This document shows positions 39,103 to 47,996 of a stretch of 47,996 bases of DNA, in pieces. The DNA is taken from the NCBI GenBank assembly GCA_021792405.1, contig JAJYUU010000011.1, positions 1 through 47,996 of the forward strand, written 5' to 3'. Position numbers and translations under genes: made by a program. Below the pieces are notes generated by a model that was given only the letters and a program-made list of their open reading frames with translations, did not search any database and had not been told where the DNA came from. Position 1 is the stretch's first letter. The number at the start of each line of letters is the position of its first letter. The DNA comes from Actinomycetes bacterium. Its GTDB lineage: Bacteria; Actinomycetota; Actinomycetes; Streptosporangiales; Streptosporangiaceae.

Positions 39103-40090
39103 CGGTCGCCTCCAGGGCATCGGACACATGCTGCCGCGTCGCAGCCGCTTCCAGGCCAGCCAGCACAGGCTCGCCAGCCAGCACGGGCTCGCCAGCCAGC
39201 ACGGGCTCGCCAGCCAGCACGGGCTCGCCGGCCGGCTCGGGCTTTCCTGCCCGGCTGCCGGGCCGCAGCGCCGCGAACCCGCCCGCGCCGCCATCGTCGG
39301 CGGTCAGCACGACGGGTCCGTCGTCGGTGATCGCGACGGTGTGCTCGAAATGCGCGGCCCAGCTGCCATCCGCGGTGACCACGGTCCAGCCATCGTCAAG
39401 CCTGCGGGTCGACGGCTCACCGAGCACCAGCATCGGCTCGATCGCCAGCGCCATCCCGGCCACCAGCACCGGGCCGCGGCCCGCCCGGCCGTGGTTAGGC
39501 ACCGCCGGCTCCATGTGCATCTGGCTGCCGATGCCGTGACCGGTGTACTCGCGGACGATCCCGTACCGGCCCGCCGCCCGGACGGCCCGCTCCACGGCGT
39601 GCGAGATGTCGGTCAGACGCCGGCCTGGCACTGCCTGCGCCAGGCCCTGCCATAGCGCCCGCTCGCAGGCACGCAGCAGGGAGTCCAGTTCGTCGGGCCG
39701 GTACCGGCCGCCGGCGGCCGGTACCGGCCCGACGCTGACCGTCAGCGCCGCGTCGCCGTGCCAGCCGCCCACGATCGCGCCGCAGTCGATGGAGATGATG
39801 TCGCCGGCCGCCAGCACCTGGGCCGCGTCCGGGATGCCGTGCACGATCTGGTCGTTCACCGAGGCGCAGATGGTCGCGGGATAGCCGTGGTAGCCCTTGA
39901 ACGAGGGCAGGGCGCCGGCCGAGGAGATTTCCCGCGCCGCGATCGCGTCGAGTTCGGCCGTGCTGATGCCGGGCTCGACCGCGGCGGCAGCCGCGCGCAG
40001 GGCGGCCGCGGTCACCAGTCCCGCTTCGCGCATGATGGCGAGCTGGGCCGGTGACTTCACCTCGATCGGGTCGTCCCGCCTTAGCCGCAT
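39092..40090 (-). CDS. map: Methionine aminopeptidase, type I
   Basis: 332 aa. It removes the initiator Met from new proteins. The five metal ligands are visible: Asp in SIDCGAIVGGWHGD (two), His in TGHGIGS, Glu in AIEPML and Glu in HFEHTVAI. The core ends near residue 275. The remaining 55 residues are a Pro/Ala/Gly tail with four PVLAGE repeats from an 18-bp tandem duplication. It follows adk by 69 bp, in the usual secY-adk-map order, and overlaps the next gene by 11 bp. Confidence 0.95.
   Translation of the reverse strand: MRLRRDDPIEVKSPAQLAIMREAGLVTAAALRAAAAAVEPGISTAELDAIAAREISSAGALPSFKGYHGYPATICASVNDQIVHGIPDAAQVLAAGDIISIDCGAIVGGWHGDAALTVSVGPVPAAGGRYRPDELDSLLRACERALWQGLAQAVPGRRLTDISHAVERAVRAAGRYGIVREYTGHGIGSQMHMEPAVPNHGRAGRGPVLVAGMALAIEPMLVLGEPSTRRLDDGWTVVTADGSWAAHFEHTVAITDDGPVVLTADDGGAGGFAALRPGSRAGKPEPAGEPVLAGEPVLAGEPVLAGEPVLAGLEAAATRQHVSDALEATDGI
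39158..39229. repeat. 18-bp tandem repeat at the 3' end of map, four copies
   Basis: Units begin at 39158, 39176, 39194 and 39212; the first has one difference (a for g). In frame they encode PVLAGE four times in the C-terminal tail. Confidence 0.92.
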
Positions 40091-40159
40091 AACGCCTCCC
40101 CTGCCCTGAGTCTCACGTTACCCGGTCGGCCCAGTCGGCCCGCTCGCTCAGGGGCCCCG

Positions 40160-40813
40160 TCAGGTGATGAACCTGCGCAGTGCTGCCATCGCCCGGGCGG
40201 TGATCTCCTCGACCGGGCCGGTCGCGTCGATGCCGAGCAGGATGCCGTCGTCAGCGTAGAACGCGATCAGCGGCCTGGTCTGCTCGGCGTAGACGTCAAG
40301 GCGGTGCCTGATCGTCAGCTCGCGGTCGTCGTCACGCTGGAAGAGCTCGCCGCCGCAGTCGTCGCACCGGCCAGGCCGGGCGGGCGGTTCGAACAGCACG
40401 TGCCAGATCCGTCCGCAGACCCGGCAGGTCCGGCGGCCGGACAGGCGGCGCACCACCTCGTCGTCGTCGACTACCAGCTCCAGCACGATGTCCAGCCTGG
40501 TGTCGGAGTCAGCAAGCAGCTTGCGGAGGGTCTCGGCCTGCGGGACGTTGCGCGGGAAGCCGTCGAGGAGGAAGCCGTTCTGCGCGTCGTCCTCGGCTAG
40601 CCTGGCCTCCACCATCGCGATCGTCACCTCGTCCGGCACCAGGTCACCGCGGTCCATGAAGGCCTTCGCCTGACGGCCAAGGTCGGTCCCGGCGCTGACG
40701 TTGTAGCGGAAGATGTCACCTGTCGAGATCTTCGGAATCGACAGGTGCGAGGCGATGAATTGGGCCTGTGTCCCCTTGCCCGCACCGGGGGGCCCGACGA
40801 GGACGACTCGCAC
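40160..40813 (-). CDS. adk: Adenylate kinase
   Basis: 217 aa. It interconverts AMP + ATP and 2 ADP. The P-loop [13 protein letters not shown] is at residues 6-18; the AMP site has STGDIFR and [13 protein letters not shown]; the lid domain holds a zinc-type CxxC...CxxC ([11 protein letters not shown] and RCDDCGGEL). The long-lid form is typical. GTG start, sharing one base with the secY stop codon (TAGTG), so it is tightly coupled. Confidence 0.97.
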   Translation of the reverse strand: MRVVLVGPPGAGKGTQAQFIASHLSIPKISTGDIFRYNVSAGTDLGRQAKAFMDRGDLVPDEVTIAMVEARLAEDDAQNGFLLDGFPRNVPQAETLRKLLADSDTRLDIVLELVVDDDEVVRRLSGRRTCRVCGRIWHVLFEPPARPGRCDDCGGELFQRDDDRELTIRHRLDVYAEQTRPLIAFYADDGILLGIDATGPVEEITARAMAALRRFIT

Positions 40814-42111
40814 TACCGCAGGAAGCCCTCATAGTTGCGCTGCTGCAGCTGGCTCTCGATCTGCTTCACGGTGTCCAGGCCAACGCCCACCATGATCAGG
40901 ATGCTGGTGCCGCCGAGCGGGAACTGCGCGGTCGCGGCAAGGAGCCCGATGGCGACCACCGGGATCAGCGCGACCACGCCCAGGTACAGCGAGCCTGCCG
41001 CGGTCAGCCGGCTGAGCACGTGGCTCAGGTATCCGGCTGTCGGCCCGCCCGGCCTGATGCCGGGGATGAACCCGCCGCTCTTCTTCATGCCGTCCGCCAC
41101 CTCAGTCGGGTTGAAGGTGATCGACACGTAGAAGTACGTAAAGAAGACGATGAGCACGAAGAACGAGATCCCGTACGCGGGCCTGTCGCTGAGCACCAGG
41201 TTGGCGTTGACCCACGCCGCCCACCCGGTCGTGGCGTTGTGCCCGAAGAGCTGCGCCGCGAGCTGCGGGATGTACAGCAGCGACGAGGCGAAGATCACCG
41301 GGATGACCCCGGCCTGATTGATCTTCAGCGGGATGTATGTGGATGTGCCGCCATACATCCGGCGGCCGATCATCCGCTTGGCGTACTGAATCGGGATCCG
41401 CCGCTGAGCCTGCTCCATCAGCGCGACGAACGCGATGACCGCGACGCCCATGATCAGCACGAGGGCGAAGACGAACGCGTGCTTGGTCTCGTAGATCAGC
41501 TGCATCTGGCCGGGCACGACCGCGATGATCTGCGTGAAGATGACCACCGACATGCCGTTGCCGACGCCTCGGTCGGTGATCAGCTCGCCGAGCCACATGA
41601 TCACGGACGTGCCGGCCGTCATGATGATCACCATCGTGACGATCGTGAACACCGACGGGTTCGGGATCAGGTTGGCGGGGCAGCCGGGGATCAGGTTGTG
41701 CGAGCGCGCCAGCGCGATGATCCCGGTCGACTGCAGGATCGCCAGGCCCACGGTGAGATACCGGGTGTACTGGGTGATCTTGGCCTGGCCGGTCTGGCCC
41801 TCCTGGCGCAGCGTCTCCAGCCGCGGGATGACCACGGCCAGCAACTGCAAGATGATGCTGGCCGTGATGTACGGCATGATGCCCAGCGCGAAGACGGTCA
41901 GCTTCGAGATGGCGCCGCCGCTGAACAGGTTCAGCAACTGGAAGACGTTGCTGCTCTTGCCGACGTTCAGACAGGCCTGGACCGCGGTCTGGGACACGCC
42001 GGGGGTCGGCAGCTGCTGGCCAAGCCGGAACACGGCGATGATGAAGATCGTGAAGAGCAGCTTCTTGCGCAAGTCGGGCGTCCGGAACGCCCGTATGAAC
42101 GCGGTTAGCAT
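40813..42111 (-). CDS. secY: Protein translocase subunit SecY
   Basis: 432 aa with ten expected membrane helices. It forms the core channel of the Sec translocon, with SecE and Sec[39 protein letters not shown] in type, the plug-region [25 protein letters not shown], the cytoplasmic loop [66 protein letters not shown] and the end [16 protein letters not shown] are all typical. It is separated from rplO by 249 bp with a strong hairpin. Confidence 0.97.
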   Translation of the reverse strand: MLTAFIRAFRTPDLRKKLLFTIFIIAVFRLGQQLPTPGVSQTAVQACLNVGKSSNVFQLLNLFSGGAISKLTVFALGIMPYITASIILQLLAVVIPRLETLRQEGQTGQAKITQYTRYLTVGLAILQSTGIIALARSHNLIPGCPANLIPNPSVFTIVTMVIIMTAGTSVIMWLGELITDRGVGNGMSVVIFTQIIAVVPGQMQLIYETKHAFVFALVLIMGVAVIAFVALMEQAQRRIPIQYAKRMIGRRMYGGTSTYIPLKINQAGVIPVIFASSLLYIPQLAAQLFGHNATTGWAAWVNANLVLSDRPAYGISFFVLIVFFTYFYVSITFNPTEVADGMKKSGGFIPGIRPGGPTAGYLSHVLSRLTAAGSLYLGVVALIPVVAIGLLAATAQFPLGGTSILIMVGVGLDTVKQIESQLQQRNYEGFLR

Positions 42112-42304
42112 GCGCCGTCCCCTACTCGATAGTCCACCATCAACTGCCGGTCCCGCCGCGGACGACGCCGCCAGCCGGCGCGACCGCGCGGCTGGTCACC
42201 AGCTGCGCCAGCCCGGCCAGCATTGTGCTCGCCGAAGTCTAACGTGCCGGTAGGAGTCCGAAGGCCAGCCAGCGTGCCGATGCGCCCGGTGCCACGCGCA
42301 AGCT

Positions 42305-42339
42305 GGTCCGGGCCAGCGGAGTCTACGCTGGCCCGGACC
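42305..42339 (-). terminator. Hairpin between rplO and secY
   Basis: A 14-bp perfect stem, 42305-42318 (ggtccgggccagcg) with 42326-42339, around a 7-nt loop. It is 22 nt past the rplO stop and 194 bp before secY. No U-tract. It may partly uncouple secY-adk-map from the ribosomal genes. Confidence 0.6.
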
Positions 42340-42360
42340 TGCCTTGGGGCGGCGGTCATC

Positions 42361-42882
42361 TCACAGTTCAGTAACAGTTCCGCCTGCTGCCGCGATCTTC
42401 GCGCGCGCCGTGGCCGAGAACCGGTGCGCGCTGACCTGCAGCGCCGTGCTGACTTCGCCCTGGCCGAGCACTTTGACAAGCTCGCCCGGCCGCACCGCGC
42501 CCTTGGCAGCCAGGTCCTGCGGGCTGACCTGCCCGCCGTCTGGGTACAGAGCGGCCAGCCTGTCGATGTTGACGACCTGGTAGGTGGTCTTGAACTGCGC
42601 ATTCGAGAAGCCCTTGAGCTTCGGCAGCCGCCGGGTGAGCGGCATCTGGCCGCCCTCGAAGGCCTCCGGCACCTGGGTACGCGCCTTGCTGCCCTTGGTG
42701 CCACGGCCAGCCGTCTTGCCCTTCGACGCCTCGCCGCGACCCACCCTGGTGCGCGGCTTGTGCGCGCCGGGAGCCGGGCGCAGGTGGTGGAGCTTCAGCC
42801 CGGCCCGCCCGCCGGCGGTCCCGGCAGCTGCAGGGGCCGCGGATGCATCCGGCTGCCCGGTATTCGTGCCGCCCTCTGCCAT
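42361..42882 (-). CDS. rplO: 50S ribosomal protein L15
   Basis: 173 aa. The core starts near residue 30 ([40 protein letters not shown] in type) and has [20 protein letters not shown] and a C-terminal KVLGQGEV-containing domain ending AGGTVTEL. The first 28 residues are an Ala/Gly-rich extension ([13 protein letters not shown]) longer than the family norm. It follows rpmD by 2 bp. Confidence 0.97.
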   Translation of the reverse strand: MAEGGTNTGQPDASAAPAAAGTAGGRAGLKLHHLRPAPGAHKPRTRVGRGEASKGKTAGRGTKGSKARTQVPEAFEGGQMPLTRRLPKLKGFSNAQFKTTYQVVNIDRLAALYPDGGQVSPQDLAAKGAVRPGELVKVLGQGEVSTALQVSAHRFSATARAKIAAAGGTVTEL

Positions 42883-42884
42883 CG

Positions 42885-43067
42885 TTAGTCAACCTCCTCG
42901 ACGGTGACCAGGTGGCGCACCGATTTGATCATGCCGCGGATCTCGGGCCGGTCTTGCTTGAGTACCACGCCGCCGATGCGGTGCAAGCCGAGTGAGCGCA
43001 GCGAGTCACGGTGCTCCTTCTTGCCGCCGATCTTCGACTTGACCTGGGTGACTTTCAGCTGTGCCAT
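42885..43067 (-). CDS. rpmD: 50S ribosomal protein L30
   Basis: 60 aa, normal length: [35 protein letters not shown] in type, then [22 protein letters not shown]30 lies between 23S domains II and V. It follows rpsE by 43 bp. Confidence 0.97.
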   Translation of the reverse strand: MAQLKVTQVKSKIGGKKEHRDSLRSLGLHRIGGVVLKQDRPEIRGMIKSVRHLVTVEEVD

Positions 43068-43110
43068 CGCCTAGCTCCGATGTCTCGACCTGCGTTAGCT
43101 GTTCTCGGTG

Positions 43111-43761
43111 TTAGCTGTTCTCGGGCGCGCTGGTTGCACCGCCGGGCGCGCCCGCGCCGACGGCCGCGGCGGCCGCCCTGGCCCGGAGCATCGCCGCAGG
43201 CGCCACGTGCTCGATCGGCAGGCCTCGCCGCGCCGCGATCTCTTCCGGCCGGTTCAGGCTCTTCAGCGCCGTGACCGTGGCATGCACGACATTGATCGGG
43301 TTAGACGAGCCGAGCGAGCGGGACAGCACGTCGTGAATGCCGGCGCACTCCAGCACGGCCCGCACCGGGCCGCCGGCGATAACGCCGGTGCCGGGGCTGG
43401 CGGGCTTCAGCAGCACGACGCCTGCTGACTCCTCGCCCTGCACCGTGTGCGGGATCGTGCCGGCAATGCGCGGCACCCGGAAGAATGCCTTCTTCGCTGC
43501 CTCGACGCCCTTGGCTATCGCGGCCGGCACCTCCTTGGCCTTGCCGTAGCCGACGCCGACCATCCCGTTGCCGTCGCCCACCACGACCAGCGCGGTGAAG
43601 CTGAACCGGCGGCCACCCTGGACGACCTTGGCCACCCGGTTGATGGTGACCACGCGCTCCAGGTAAGCAGTGCCCTTTTCCGGCCCGGCCCCGCGGCGGT
43701 CGTCGCGGCGCTCACGCCGTTCGCCGCCGCCACCGGCGCCGCGCCGCGGTGTTGCTGCCAT
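43111..43761 (-). CDS. rpsE: 30S ribosomal protein S5
   Basis: 216 aa. S5 shapes the mRNA entry and decoding fidelity. The RNA-binding domain is [45 protein letters not shown] in type; the second domain has [34 protein letters not shown] and [13 protein letters not shown]. The first 28 residues are Gly/Arg-rich and the last 30 Ala/Gly-rich, both longer than in enteric S5. Confidence 0.97.
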   Translation of the reverse strand: MAATPRRGAGGGGERRERRDDRRGAGPEKGTAYLERVVTINRVAKVVQGGRRFSFTALVVVGDGNGMVGVGYGKAKEVPAAIAKGVEAAKKAFFRVPRIAGTIPHTVQGEESAGVVLLKPASPGTGVIAGGPVRAVLECAGIHDVLSRSLGSSNPINVVHATVTALKSLNRPEEIAARRGLPIEHVAPAAMLRARAAAAAVGAGAPGGATSAPENS

Positions 43762-43823
43762 CAGATCTTCCTCTTCCGTCGTTGGGTGCGAAGTTCCGCG
43801 TCCACTGCTGCCGCGGGAGCCAT

Positions 43824-44222
43824 CTAGAGAGTCAGCCCGCCGTCACGGGCCCCGTCGGCCAGCGCGGCCACCCGGCCGTGATAGGCATACCCGCCGCGGT
43901 CGAACACCGCGGCGCTGATCCCGGCCTGCACCGCTCGCTGCGCCAGCAATGCCCCGACCTGCTTGGCCTTGGCCGTCTTGTCGCCCGCTGCGGTGCGGAT
44001 GGACTCGTCCAGGGTAGACGCAGACGCCACCGTATTGCCCGCGGCGTCATCGATGAGCTGGGCGAAGGTGTTCTTCGCCGATCGCGTCACCACCAGGCGG
44101 GGCCGGTCGGCGCTGCCCTCGACTTTCTTCCTGACCCGCAGGTGCCGTCGCTGCCGCGAGGCGATGCGCGGCGCAGTCCGCCCGGTGATTCGGGTATGCG
44201 CCCTGGTCTTGGTGCCAGACAT
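43824..44222 (-). CDS. rplR: 50S ribosomal protein L18
   Basis: 132 aa. L18 binds 5S rRNA with L5. Signature [41 protein letters not shown] in type, then [42 protein letters not shown]. The first 20 residues are Thr/Arg-rich. It follows rplF by 3 bp. Confidence 0.97.
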   Translation of the reverse strand: MSGTKTRAHTRITGRTAPRIASRQRRHLRVRKKVEGSADRPRLVVTRSAKNTFAQLIDDAAGNTVASASTLDESIRTAAGDKTAKAKQVGALLAQRAVQAGISAAVFDRGGYAYHGRVAALADGARDGGLTL

Positions 44223-44225
44223 GTC

Positions 44226-44762
44226 TTACTTACCAGCCTTCCCGACCTTGCGGCGGATCTGCTCACCCTGGTAGCGCACGCCCTTGCCCTTGTACGGGTC
44301 GGGCTTGCGCAGCTTGCGGATGTTCGCGGCAACCTCGCCCACCTGCTGCTTGTCGATGCCCTCGACCACGAACCTGGTGGGCGTCTCGACCCTGAAGGTG
44401 ATCCCGGCCGGAGCCTGCACGGGCACGGGGTGGCTGTAACCGAGCGCGAACTCCAGGTCCGGGCCCTTGGCCTGGACGCGATAGCCCACTCCGACGATCT
44501 CCATCGTCTTGCGGTAGCCCTCGGTGACGCCGGTCACCATGTTGGCGATCAGCGACCGGGACAGGCCGTGCAGCGCGCGGATCTCGCCCTCGTCGCTTGG
44601 CCTGGTCACGGTGATGACGCCGTTCTCCTGCTGGATCTCGATTGGCGAGGTCACCTCGAGGCTGAGCTCACCCTTGGGACCCTTCACCTGGACCTGGCGA
44701 CCGCTGATCGTGACGTCGACGCCGCTCGGGATCACCACCGGCATCCGTCCGATTCTCGACAT
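44226..44762 (-). CDS. rplF: 50S ribosomal protein L6
   Basis: 178 aa. [21 protein letters not shown], then [31 protein letters not shown], and the end [27 protein letters not shown]6 sits near the factor-binding site. Two related domains are visible. It is 10 bp after rpsH. Confidence 0.98.
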   Translation of the reverse strand: MSRIGRMPVVIPSGVDVTISGRQVQVKGPKGELSLEVTSPIEIQQENGVITVTRPSDEGEIRALHGLSRSLIANMVTGVTEGYRKTMEIVGVGYRVQAKGPDLEFALGYSHPVPVQAPAGITFRVETPTRFVVEGIDKQQVGEVAANIRKLRKPDPYKGKGVRYQGEQIRRKVGKAGK

Positions 44763-44772
44763 GGCTGGCTCC

Positions 44773-45171
44773 TTACCAGACGTAGGCGAGGACTTCCCCG
44801 CCCACGCCCTTCTTCTTCGCCTGTTTGTCGGTCATCAGGCCGGCGGACGTCGAGATGATCGCCACGCCCAGGCCGCCGAGCACTCGCGGCAGGTTGTCCT
44901 TGCGCGCATAGACTCGCAGGCCGGGCTTGGACACCCGCTTGAGGCCAGCGATGGAGCGCTCCCTGGTCGGCCCGAACTTCAGCGCGATCACCAGGTTCTT
45001 ACCTACCTCGGCGTCCTCCACCTTCCAGCTGGCGATGTAACCCTCCTGCTGGAGAATCTCCGCGATGTGCACCTTGATCTTCGAGTGCGGCATGCTCACG
45101 GAGTCGTGGTAGGCCGAATTAGCGTTGCGCAGACGGGTCAGCATGTCTGCGACCGGGTCGGTCATGGTCAT
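44773..45171 (-). CDS. rpsH: 30S ribosomal protein S8
   Basis: 132 aa from ATG 45171 ([20 protein letters not shown]). S8 organises the central 16S domain and represses spc mRNA in Escherichia coli; whether it does so here is unknown. [57 protein letters not shown] in type. It is 136 bp after rpsN, a wider gap than its neighbours. Confidence 0.97.
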   Translation of the reverse strand: MTMTDPVADMLTRLRNANSAYHDSVSMPHSKIKVHIAEILQQEGYIASWKVEDAEVGKNLVIALKFGPTRERSIAGLKRVSKPGLRVYARKDNLPRVLGGLGVAIISTSAGLMTDKQAKKKGVGGEVLAYVW

Positions 45172-45307
45172 GGCCTGATGGCCCTCCTCGCCGCGGTTTC
45201 CGCTGTGTTCCTCAACATCGGGGACCTTCGGCGTGGTCGGCGGGCGCTCGTCGCGCCCGGGACTGTCTTTCCCGCGGGAGCTGACGCTCCCGATCGGGCT
45301 TGTTGAT

Positions 45308-45493
45308 TTACCAGCTCGACTTGGTGATGCCAGGCAGCTCGCCGCGGTGCGCCATGGACCGGAAGCAGATCCGGCACAGGCCGAACCGCTTGTAAACGGC
45401 CCGCGGCCGACCACACCGGGAGCACCGGGTGTAGGCGCGCACGTCAAACTTCGGCTTGCGCTTGGCCTTGGCGATGAGGCTCTTCTTCGCCAC
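45308..45493 (-). CDS. rpsN: 30S ribosomal protein S14 type Z
   Basis: 61 aa with the zinc motifs C24-x2-C27 and C40-x2-C43 ([22 protein letters not shown]), the short C+ form. [16 protein letters not shown] at the start and [15 protein letters not shown] at the end are typical. It follows rplE by 3 bp. Actinomycetes often carry a zinc-free paralogue elsewhere, not seen here. Confidence 0.98.
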   Translation of the reverse strand: MAKKSLIAKAKRKPKFDVRAYTRCSRCGRPRAVYKRFGLCRICFRSMAHRGELPGITKSSW

Positions 45494-45496
45494 TGC

Positions 45497-46111
45497 TCAG
45501 CTCTCCTTGAACGGGAAGCCGAGTCGCCGCAGCAACGAGCGGCCCTCGGCATCGGTGGTAGCGGACGTGACGACCGTGACGTCCATGCCGCGCTGCCTGT
45601 CCACCTGATCGGGATTGATCTCGTGGAACATCAGCTGCTCGGTCAGGCCGAAGGTGTAGTTACCGCGACCGTCGAACTGCCGGTCGCTCAGCCCCCGGAA
45701 GTCGCGGATGCGGGGCAGCGCGGTCGACAGCAGCCGGTCCAGGAACTCCCACATCCGGTCACCGCGCAGGGTGACGTGCGCCCCGATCGGCATGCCTTCC
45801 CGCAGCTTGAACTGCGCGATCGACTTGCGCGCCCTGGCTACGGCCGGCTTCTGGCCGGTGATGACCGTCAGGTCCCTGACCGCGCCGTCGATGAGCTTGG
45901 CGTCCCTGGCCGCCTCGCCAACGCCCATGTTCACCACGACCTTGGTGACCGTGGGCACCTGCATGACGTTCGGGTAGCCGAACTCGGCCAGCATCGCGCC
46001 GTGGATCTCGTCCCGGTAGCGCTGCTTCAGCCGGGGCGGAATGCGCTCCGCGCCCTCGGCCAGCTCAGCGCCGCCGGTCTTGGTGGCAGTGTCGGTCTTG
46101 GTGGCAGGCAT
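45497..46111 (-). CDS. rplE: 50S ribosomal protein L5
   Basis: 204 aa. L5 contacts 5S rRNA and the P-site t[50 protein letters not shown] in type, [42 protein letters not shown], and [29 protein letters not shown]. The first 20 residues are Thr-rich ([14 protein letters not shown]). Its ATG overlaps the rplX stop by one base (TGATG). Confidence 0.98.
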   Translation of the reverse strand: MPATKTDTATKTGGAELAEGAERIPPRLKQRYRDEIHGAMLAEFGYPNVMQVPTVTKVVVNMGVGEAARDAKLIDGAVRDLTVITGQKPAVARARKSIAQFKLREGMPIGAHVTLRGDRMWEFLDRLLSTALPRIRDFRGLSDRQFDGRGNYTFGLTEQLMFHEINPDQVDRQRGMDVTVVTSATTDAEGRSLLRRLGFPFKES

Positions 46112-46470
46112 CAGATGTCCTTACCGCTGGTCCGGGACACCCGGACTTTCTTGCCGCCGTCGGTCCGGAAGCCGGCCCTGGTCGCGGCCTTGGAGTCGGG
46201 ATCGATAAGGGCTACGTTGCTGACGTGGATCAGGGCCTCCTGGGTCACGATGCCGCCCTCCTTGGCGCCGCGCTGGCCCTGGTAGTTGACCTTGGTGTTC
46301 TTCCTGATGAGGTTCACGCCCTGGACGAGCACCTGGTCGCGATCCGGCCGGACGGCGATGACGGTGCCCTCGCGACCGCGGTCCTTGCCCGCGATCACGA
46401 TCACCTTGTCGCCCTTCCTGATCTTCATCCGCCGTGCCCTGCCCGGCTCGCTCTTCTTCGTCCCGGCCAT
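46111..46470 (-). CDS. rplX: 50S ribosomal protein L24
   Basis: 119 aa from ATG 46470, which has GGAGG 7 nt upstream inside rplN and overlaps its stop by one base. A second ATG at 46428 ([14 protein letters not shown]) marks where most L24 proteins start, so the first 14 residues ([13 protein letters not shown]) are an extension. The KOW motif [45 protein letters not shown] and the end SGKDI are typical. Confidence 0.96.
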   Translation of the reverse strand: MAGTKKSEPGRARRMKIRKGDKVIVIAGKDRGREGTVIAVRPDRDQVLVQGVNLIRKNTKVNYQGQRGAKEGGIVTQEALIHVSNVALIDPDSKAATRAGFRTDGGKKVRVSRTSGKDI

Positions 46471-46838
46471 CACAGCACCTCCGGTGCGAGCGAGATGATC
46501 CGCATGAACCGCTTCTCCCGCAGCTCCCGGCCGACCGGGCCGAAGATGCGGGTGCCACGCGGGTCGCCGCCGTCCCTGATCAGGACGGCCGCGTTCTCGT
46601 CGAAGCGGATGTAGGAGCCGTCGCCGCGGCGCCGCTCCTTGCGCGTGCGCACAACGACGGCCTTGACGACGTCGCCCTTCTTCACCCCGGCACCGGGGAG
46701 GGCATCCTTGACGGTGGCGACGATGATGTCGCCGATGCCCGCGTATCGCCTGCTCGAACCGCCGAGCACGCGGATGCACAAGATCTCCTTGGCTCCGGTG
46801 TTGTCGGCGACCTTGAGCCGCGACTCCTGCTGGATCAC
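46470..46838 (-). CDS. rplN: 50S ribosomal protein L14
   Basis: 122 aa, GTG start. [28 protein letters not shown], then [31 protein letters not shown], and [29 protein letters not shown]. It is the first gene of the spc set; a strong hairpin separates it from rpsQ. Confidence 0.98.
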   Translation of the reverse strand: MIQQESRLKVADNTGAKEILCIRVLGGSSRRYAGIGDIIVATVKDALPGAGVKKGDVVKAVVVRTRKERRRGDGSYIRFDENAAVLIRDGGDPRGTRIFGPVGRELREKRFMRIISLAPEVL

Positions 46839-46895
46839 GTCAACTCCTGCTTCTTCACGCGCCTGCCCGACAGTTCGTCAGGATCGGCGTCCCGG

Positions 46896-46927
46896 CGGGA
46901 ACGCGGACTTGCAACTCCGCGTTCCCG
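46896..46927 (-). terminator. Hairpin at the S10/spc operon boundary
   Basis: A 12-bp perfect stem, cgggaacgcgga (46896-46907) with tccgcgttcccg (46916-46927), 8-nt loop. It starts 2 nt past the rpsQ stop and ends 58 bp before rplN. rpsQ and rplN are the last and first genes of the classical S10 and spc operons, so a terminator or attenuator is expected here. No U-tract. Confidence 0.7.
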
Positions 46928-46929
46928 TG

Positions 46930-47217
46930 CTACTTGGCCTTTTCCAGGATCTCCGCGACGCGCCAGCGCTTAGTCGCTGACAGCGGGCGGGTCTCCATCA
47001 GCAGCACCCGGTCGCCGACGCCGCAGGCGTTCTGGCCGTCGTGCGCCTTGTACTTCTTAGTCCGGCGGATGACCTTGGCGTACTTGGGGTGCTTGACCCG
47101 GTCCTCAACCTCGACCACCACGGTCTTGTCCATCTTGTCGCTGACCACCAGGCCCTCGCGAACCTTGCGGTAGCCGCGCGTCTCGGTTCCCTGGCCGCCC
47201 GCGCTTGCCTCACTCAT
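46930..47217 (-). CDS. rpsQ: 30S ribosomal protein S17
   Basis: 95 aa. An OB-fold protein binding 16S helix 11: [44 protein letters not shown] in type, then [23 protein letters not shown]. The first 14 residues ([14 protein letters not shown]) are an extension. It overlaps rpmC by 8 bp. Confidence 0.98.
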   Translation of the reverse strand: MSEASAGGQGTETRGYRKVREGLVVSDKMDKTVVVEVEDRVKHPKYAKVIRRTKKYKAHDGQNACGVGDRVLLMETRPLSATKRWRVAEILEKAK

Positions 47218-47449
47218 CGCCGGTCTCCTCGTCCTCGATAACGACGATGCCGAGCTCGCGCTCGCGCTTCACCGTGTAGATGCGCGCGATCTCCTTGCGG
47301 ACGGCGCGTAGTCGGCCGTGGCTCTCCAGCTGGCCGGTGGCCGCCTGGAAACGCAGGTTGAAGAGCTCTATCTTCGCCTCGGTCAGTTTGAGGTTGAGCT
47401 CATCCTCAGTTGACGTCCGCAGGTCAGCGGCTGCCAGTCCCTTGGCCAT
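47210..47449 (-). CDS. rpmC: 50S ribosomal protein L29
   Basis: 79 aa from ATG 47449. [51 protein letters not shown] in type. L29 lies at the peptide-exit tunnel mouth, where nascent-chain factors bind. The end is acidic (EDEETGDE). Its ATG overlaps the rplP stop by one base (TGATG), and its 3' end overlaps rpsQ by 8 bp. Confidence 0.97.
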   Translation of the reverse strand: MAKGLAAADLRTSTEDELNLKLTEAKIELFNLRFQAATGQLESHGRLRAVRKEIARIYTVKRERELGIVVIEDEETGDE

Positions 47450-47868
47450 CACGCCTCCCCCAGCTCTCTCTTGACGAACTTGCACTTCATCGGAAGCTTG
47501 TGCATCGCTCGCCTGAGGGCTTCCCTGGCCACTGGCTCGGGCACGCCGGACAGCTCGAACATCACCCGGCCCGGCTTGACGTTCGCGATCCACCACTCCG
47601 GCGCGCCCTTGCCTGACCCCATCCGGGTCTCGGCCGGCTTCTTCGTCAGCGGGCGGTCCGGGTAGATCGTGATCCACACCTTTCCGCCACGGCGGATGTG
47701 CCGGGTCATGGCGATACGGGCGGCCTCGATCTGCCTGTTGGTGACGTAGGAGTGCTCAACGGCCTGGATGCCGTACTCGCCGAAGGTCACCTTCGTCCCG
47801 CCCTTGGCCGCGCCCGAGCGGTCCGGCCGGTGCTGCTTGCGGTGCTTGGTCCGCCGCGGAATCAGCAT
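47449..47868 (-). CDS. rplP: 50S ribosomal protein L16
   Basis: 139 aa. L16 helps place the A-site t[17 protein letters not shown], then [69 protein letters not shown] in type. GGAGAG lies 7 nt upstream of its ATG, inside the end of rpsC. Confidence 0.98.
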   Translation of the reverse strand: MLIPRRTKHRKQHRPDRSGAAKGGTKVTFGEYGIQAVEHSYVTNRQIEAARIAMTRHIRRGGKVWITIYPDRPLTKKPAETRMGSGKGAPEWWIANVKPGRVMFELSGVPEPVAREALRRAMHKLPMKCKFVKRELGEA

Positions 47869-47871
47869 GAC

Positions 47872-47996
47872 TCAGCTCTCCTCGCTTGTCGCTGGCTCGG
47901 CGGTGACGGCCTGCGCGCTGGCCGGCGCGGCGGGCGCGGCGGCCGGCGCGGCGGCTGGCCGGTCGGTCCCGTCCGGTGAACCCGGCCGGCGACGCT
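47872..47996 (-). CDS. rpsC: 30S ribosomal protein S3, C-terminal end only
   Basis: Only the last 40 codons fall in the window; the rest lies beyond the right edge. The frame reads GRRRPGSPDGTDRPAAAPAA-type sequence to SEES and a TGA at 47872-47874. The core S3 domain is not visible, so the call rests on the Arg-rich segment, the acidic/Ala tail usual in actinobacterial S3, and its place directly before rplP. Confidence 0.82.
   Translation of the reverse strand, partial: RRRPGSPDGTDRPAAAPAAAPAAPASAQAVTAEPATSEES

Noticed and set aside
39158-39229. CRISPR-like spaced repeats
   Set aside because: The units are directly adjacent with no spacers, are in frame inside map, and encode a six-residue peptide repeat.
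40768-42108. 446-codon plus-strand ORF antisense to secY
   Set aside because: Asp/Arg-rich product from the reverse of hydrophobic codons; not a protein family.

Overview
The window is chromosomal DNA from a high-G+C actinomycete. The signs are GTG/TTG starts, very high third-position GC (which creates long antisense ORFs), a DUF6114 protein, GroEL1 with a His-rich tail beside groES, the guaB-guaB3 pair, an ShbA/SigD-like sigma factor, an NnrE-NnrD fusion and zinc-type (C+) S4, S14 and L36. The genus cannot be set from sequence alone. Nearly every gene is on the minus strand and most is core housekeeping DNA; I see no phage, IS element, CRISPR, tRNA or rRNA.

Layout. 1-9.7 kb: metabolic and membrane genes: a DUF6114 protein cut by the window edge, an LpdA-type flavoprotein, a gamma-glutamylcyclotransferase-like protein, a PH-domain protein, an M20 amidohydrolase, the methylmalonyl-CoA mutase large subunit, a broken D,D-carboxypeptidase and a four-helix membrane protein. 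9.8-16.8 kb: trpS, a DUF2267 gene, glpD, guaB3, guaB and the sigma factor. 17.1-19.5 kb: groES-groEL under a clear sigma-70-type promoter with a CIRCE operator, followed by a frame-broken ASH-domain remnant. 20.0-30.1 kb: tsaD-rimI-tsaB, a membrane-anchored unknown, tsaE, an alpha/beta hydrolase, alr, nnrE-nnrD, acpS and glmM (tRNA t6A synthesis, wall precursor synthesis, metabolite repair). 30.2-34.3 kb: rpsI-rplM, a divergent membrane-anchored unknown, and truA. 34.2-47.996 kb: the end of S10, the whole spc region and the alpha region, from rpsC (partial) to rplQ, with secY-adk-map inside and a DUF1707 gene between map and infA.

Genes working together: the ribosomal block supplies ribosome, RNA polymerase alpha and translocon in one run; strong hairpins without U-tracts lie at the S10/spc boundary, between rplO and secY, and after rplQ. 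TsaB, TsaD and TsaE form the bacterial t6A machinery. GlmM and Alr feed peptidoglycan synthesis. GuaB makes XMP, while GuaB3 lacks the catalytic cysteine.

No convincing new multi-gene system is visible. The points most worth a second look are three frame-broken loci (the carboxypeptidase, the ASH remnant and the truA 5' end), an AT-rich 17-bp perfect inverted repeat upstream of trpS, an AT-rich island upstream of the sigma factor, a divergent alanine racemase, and repeated in-frame tandem duplications of 15-24 bp in four separate genes.
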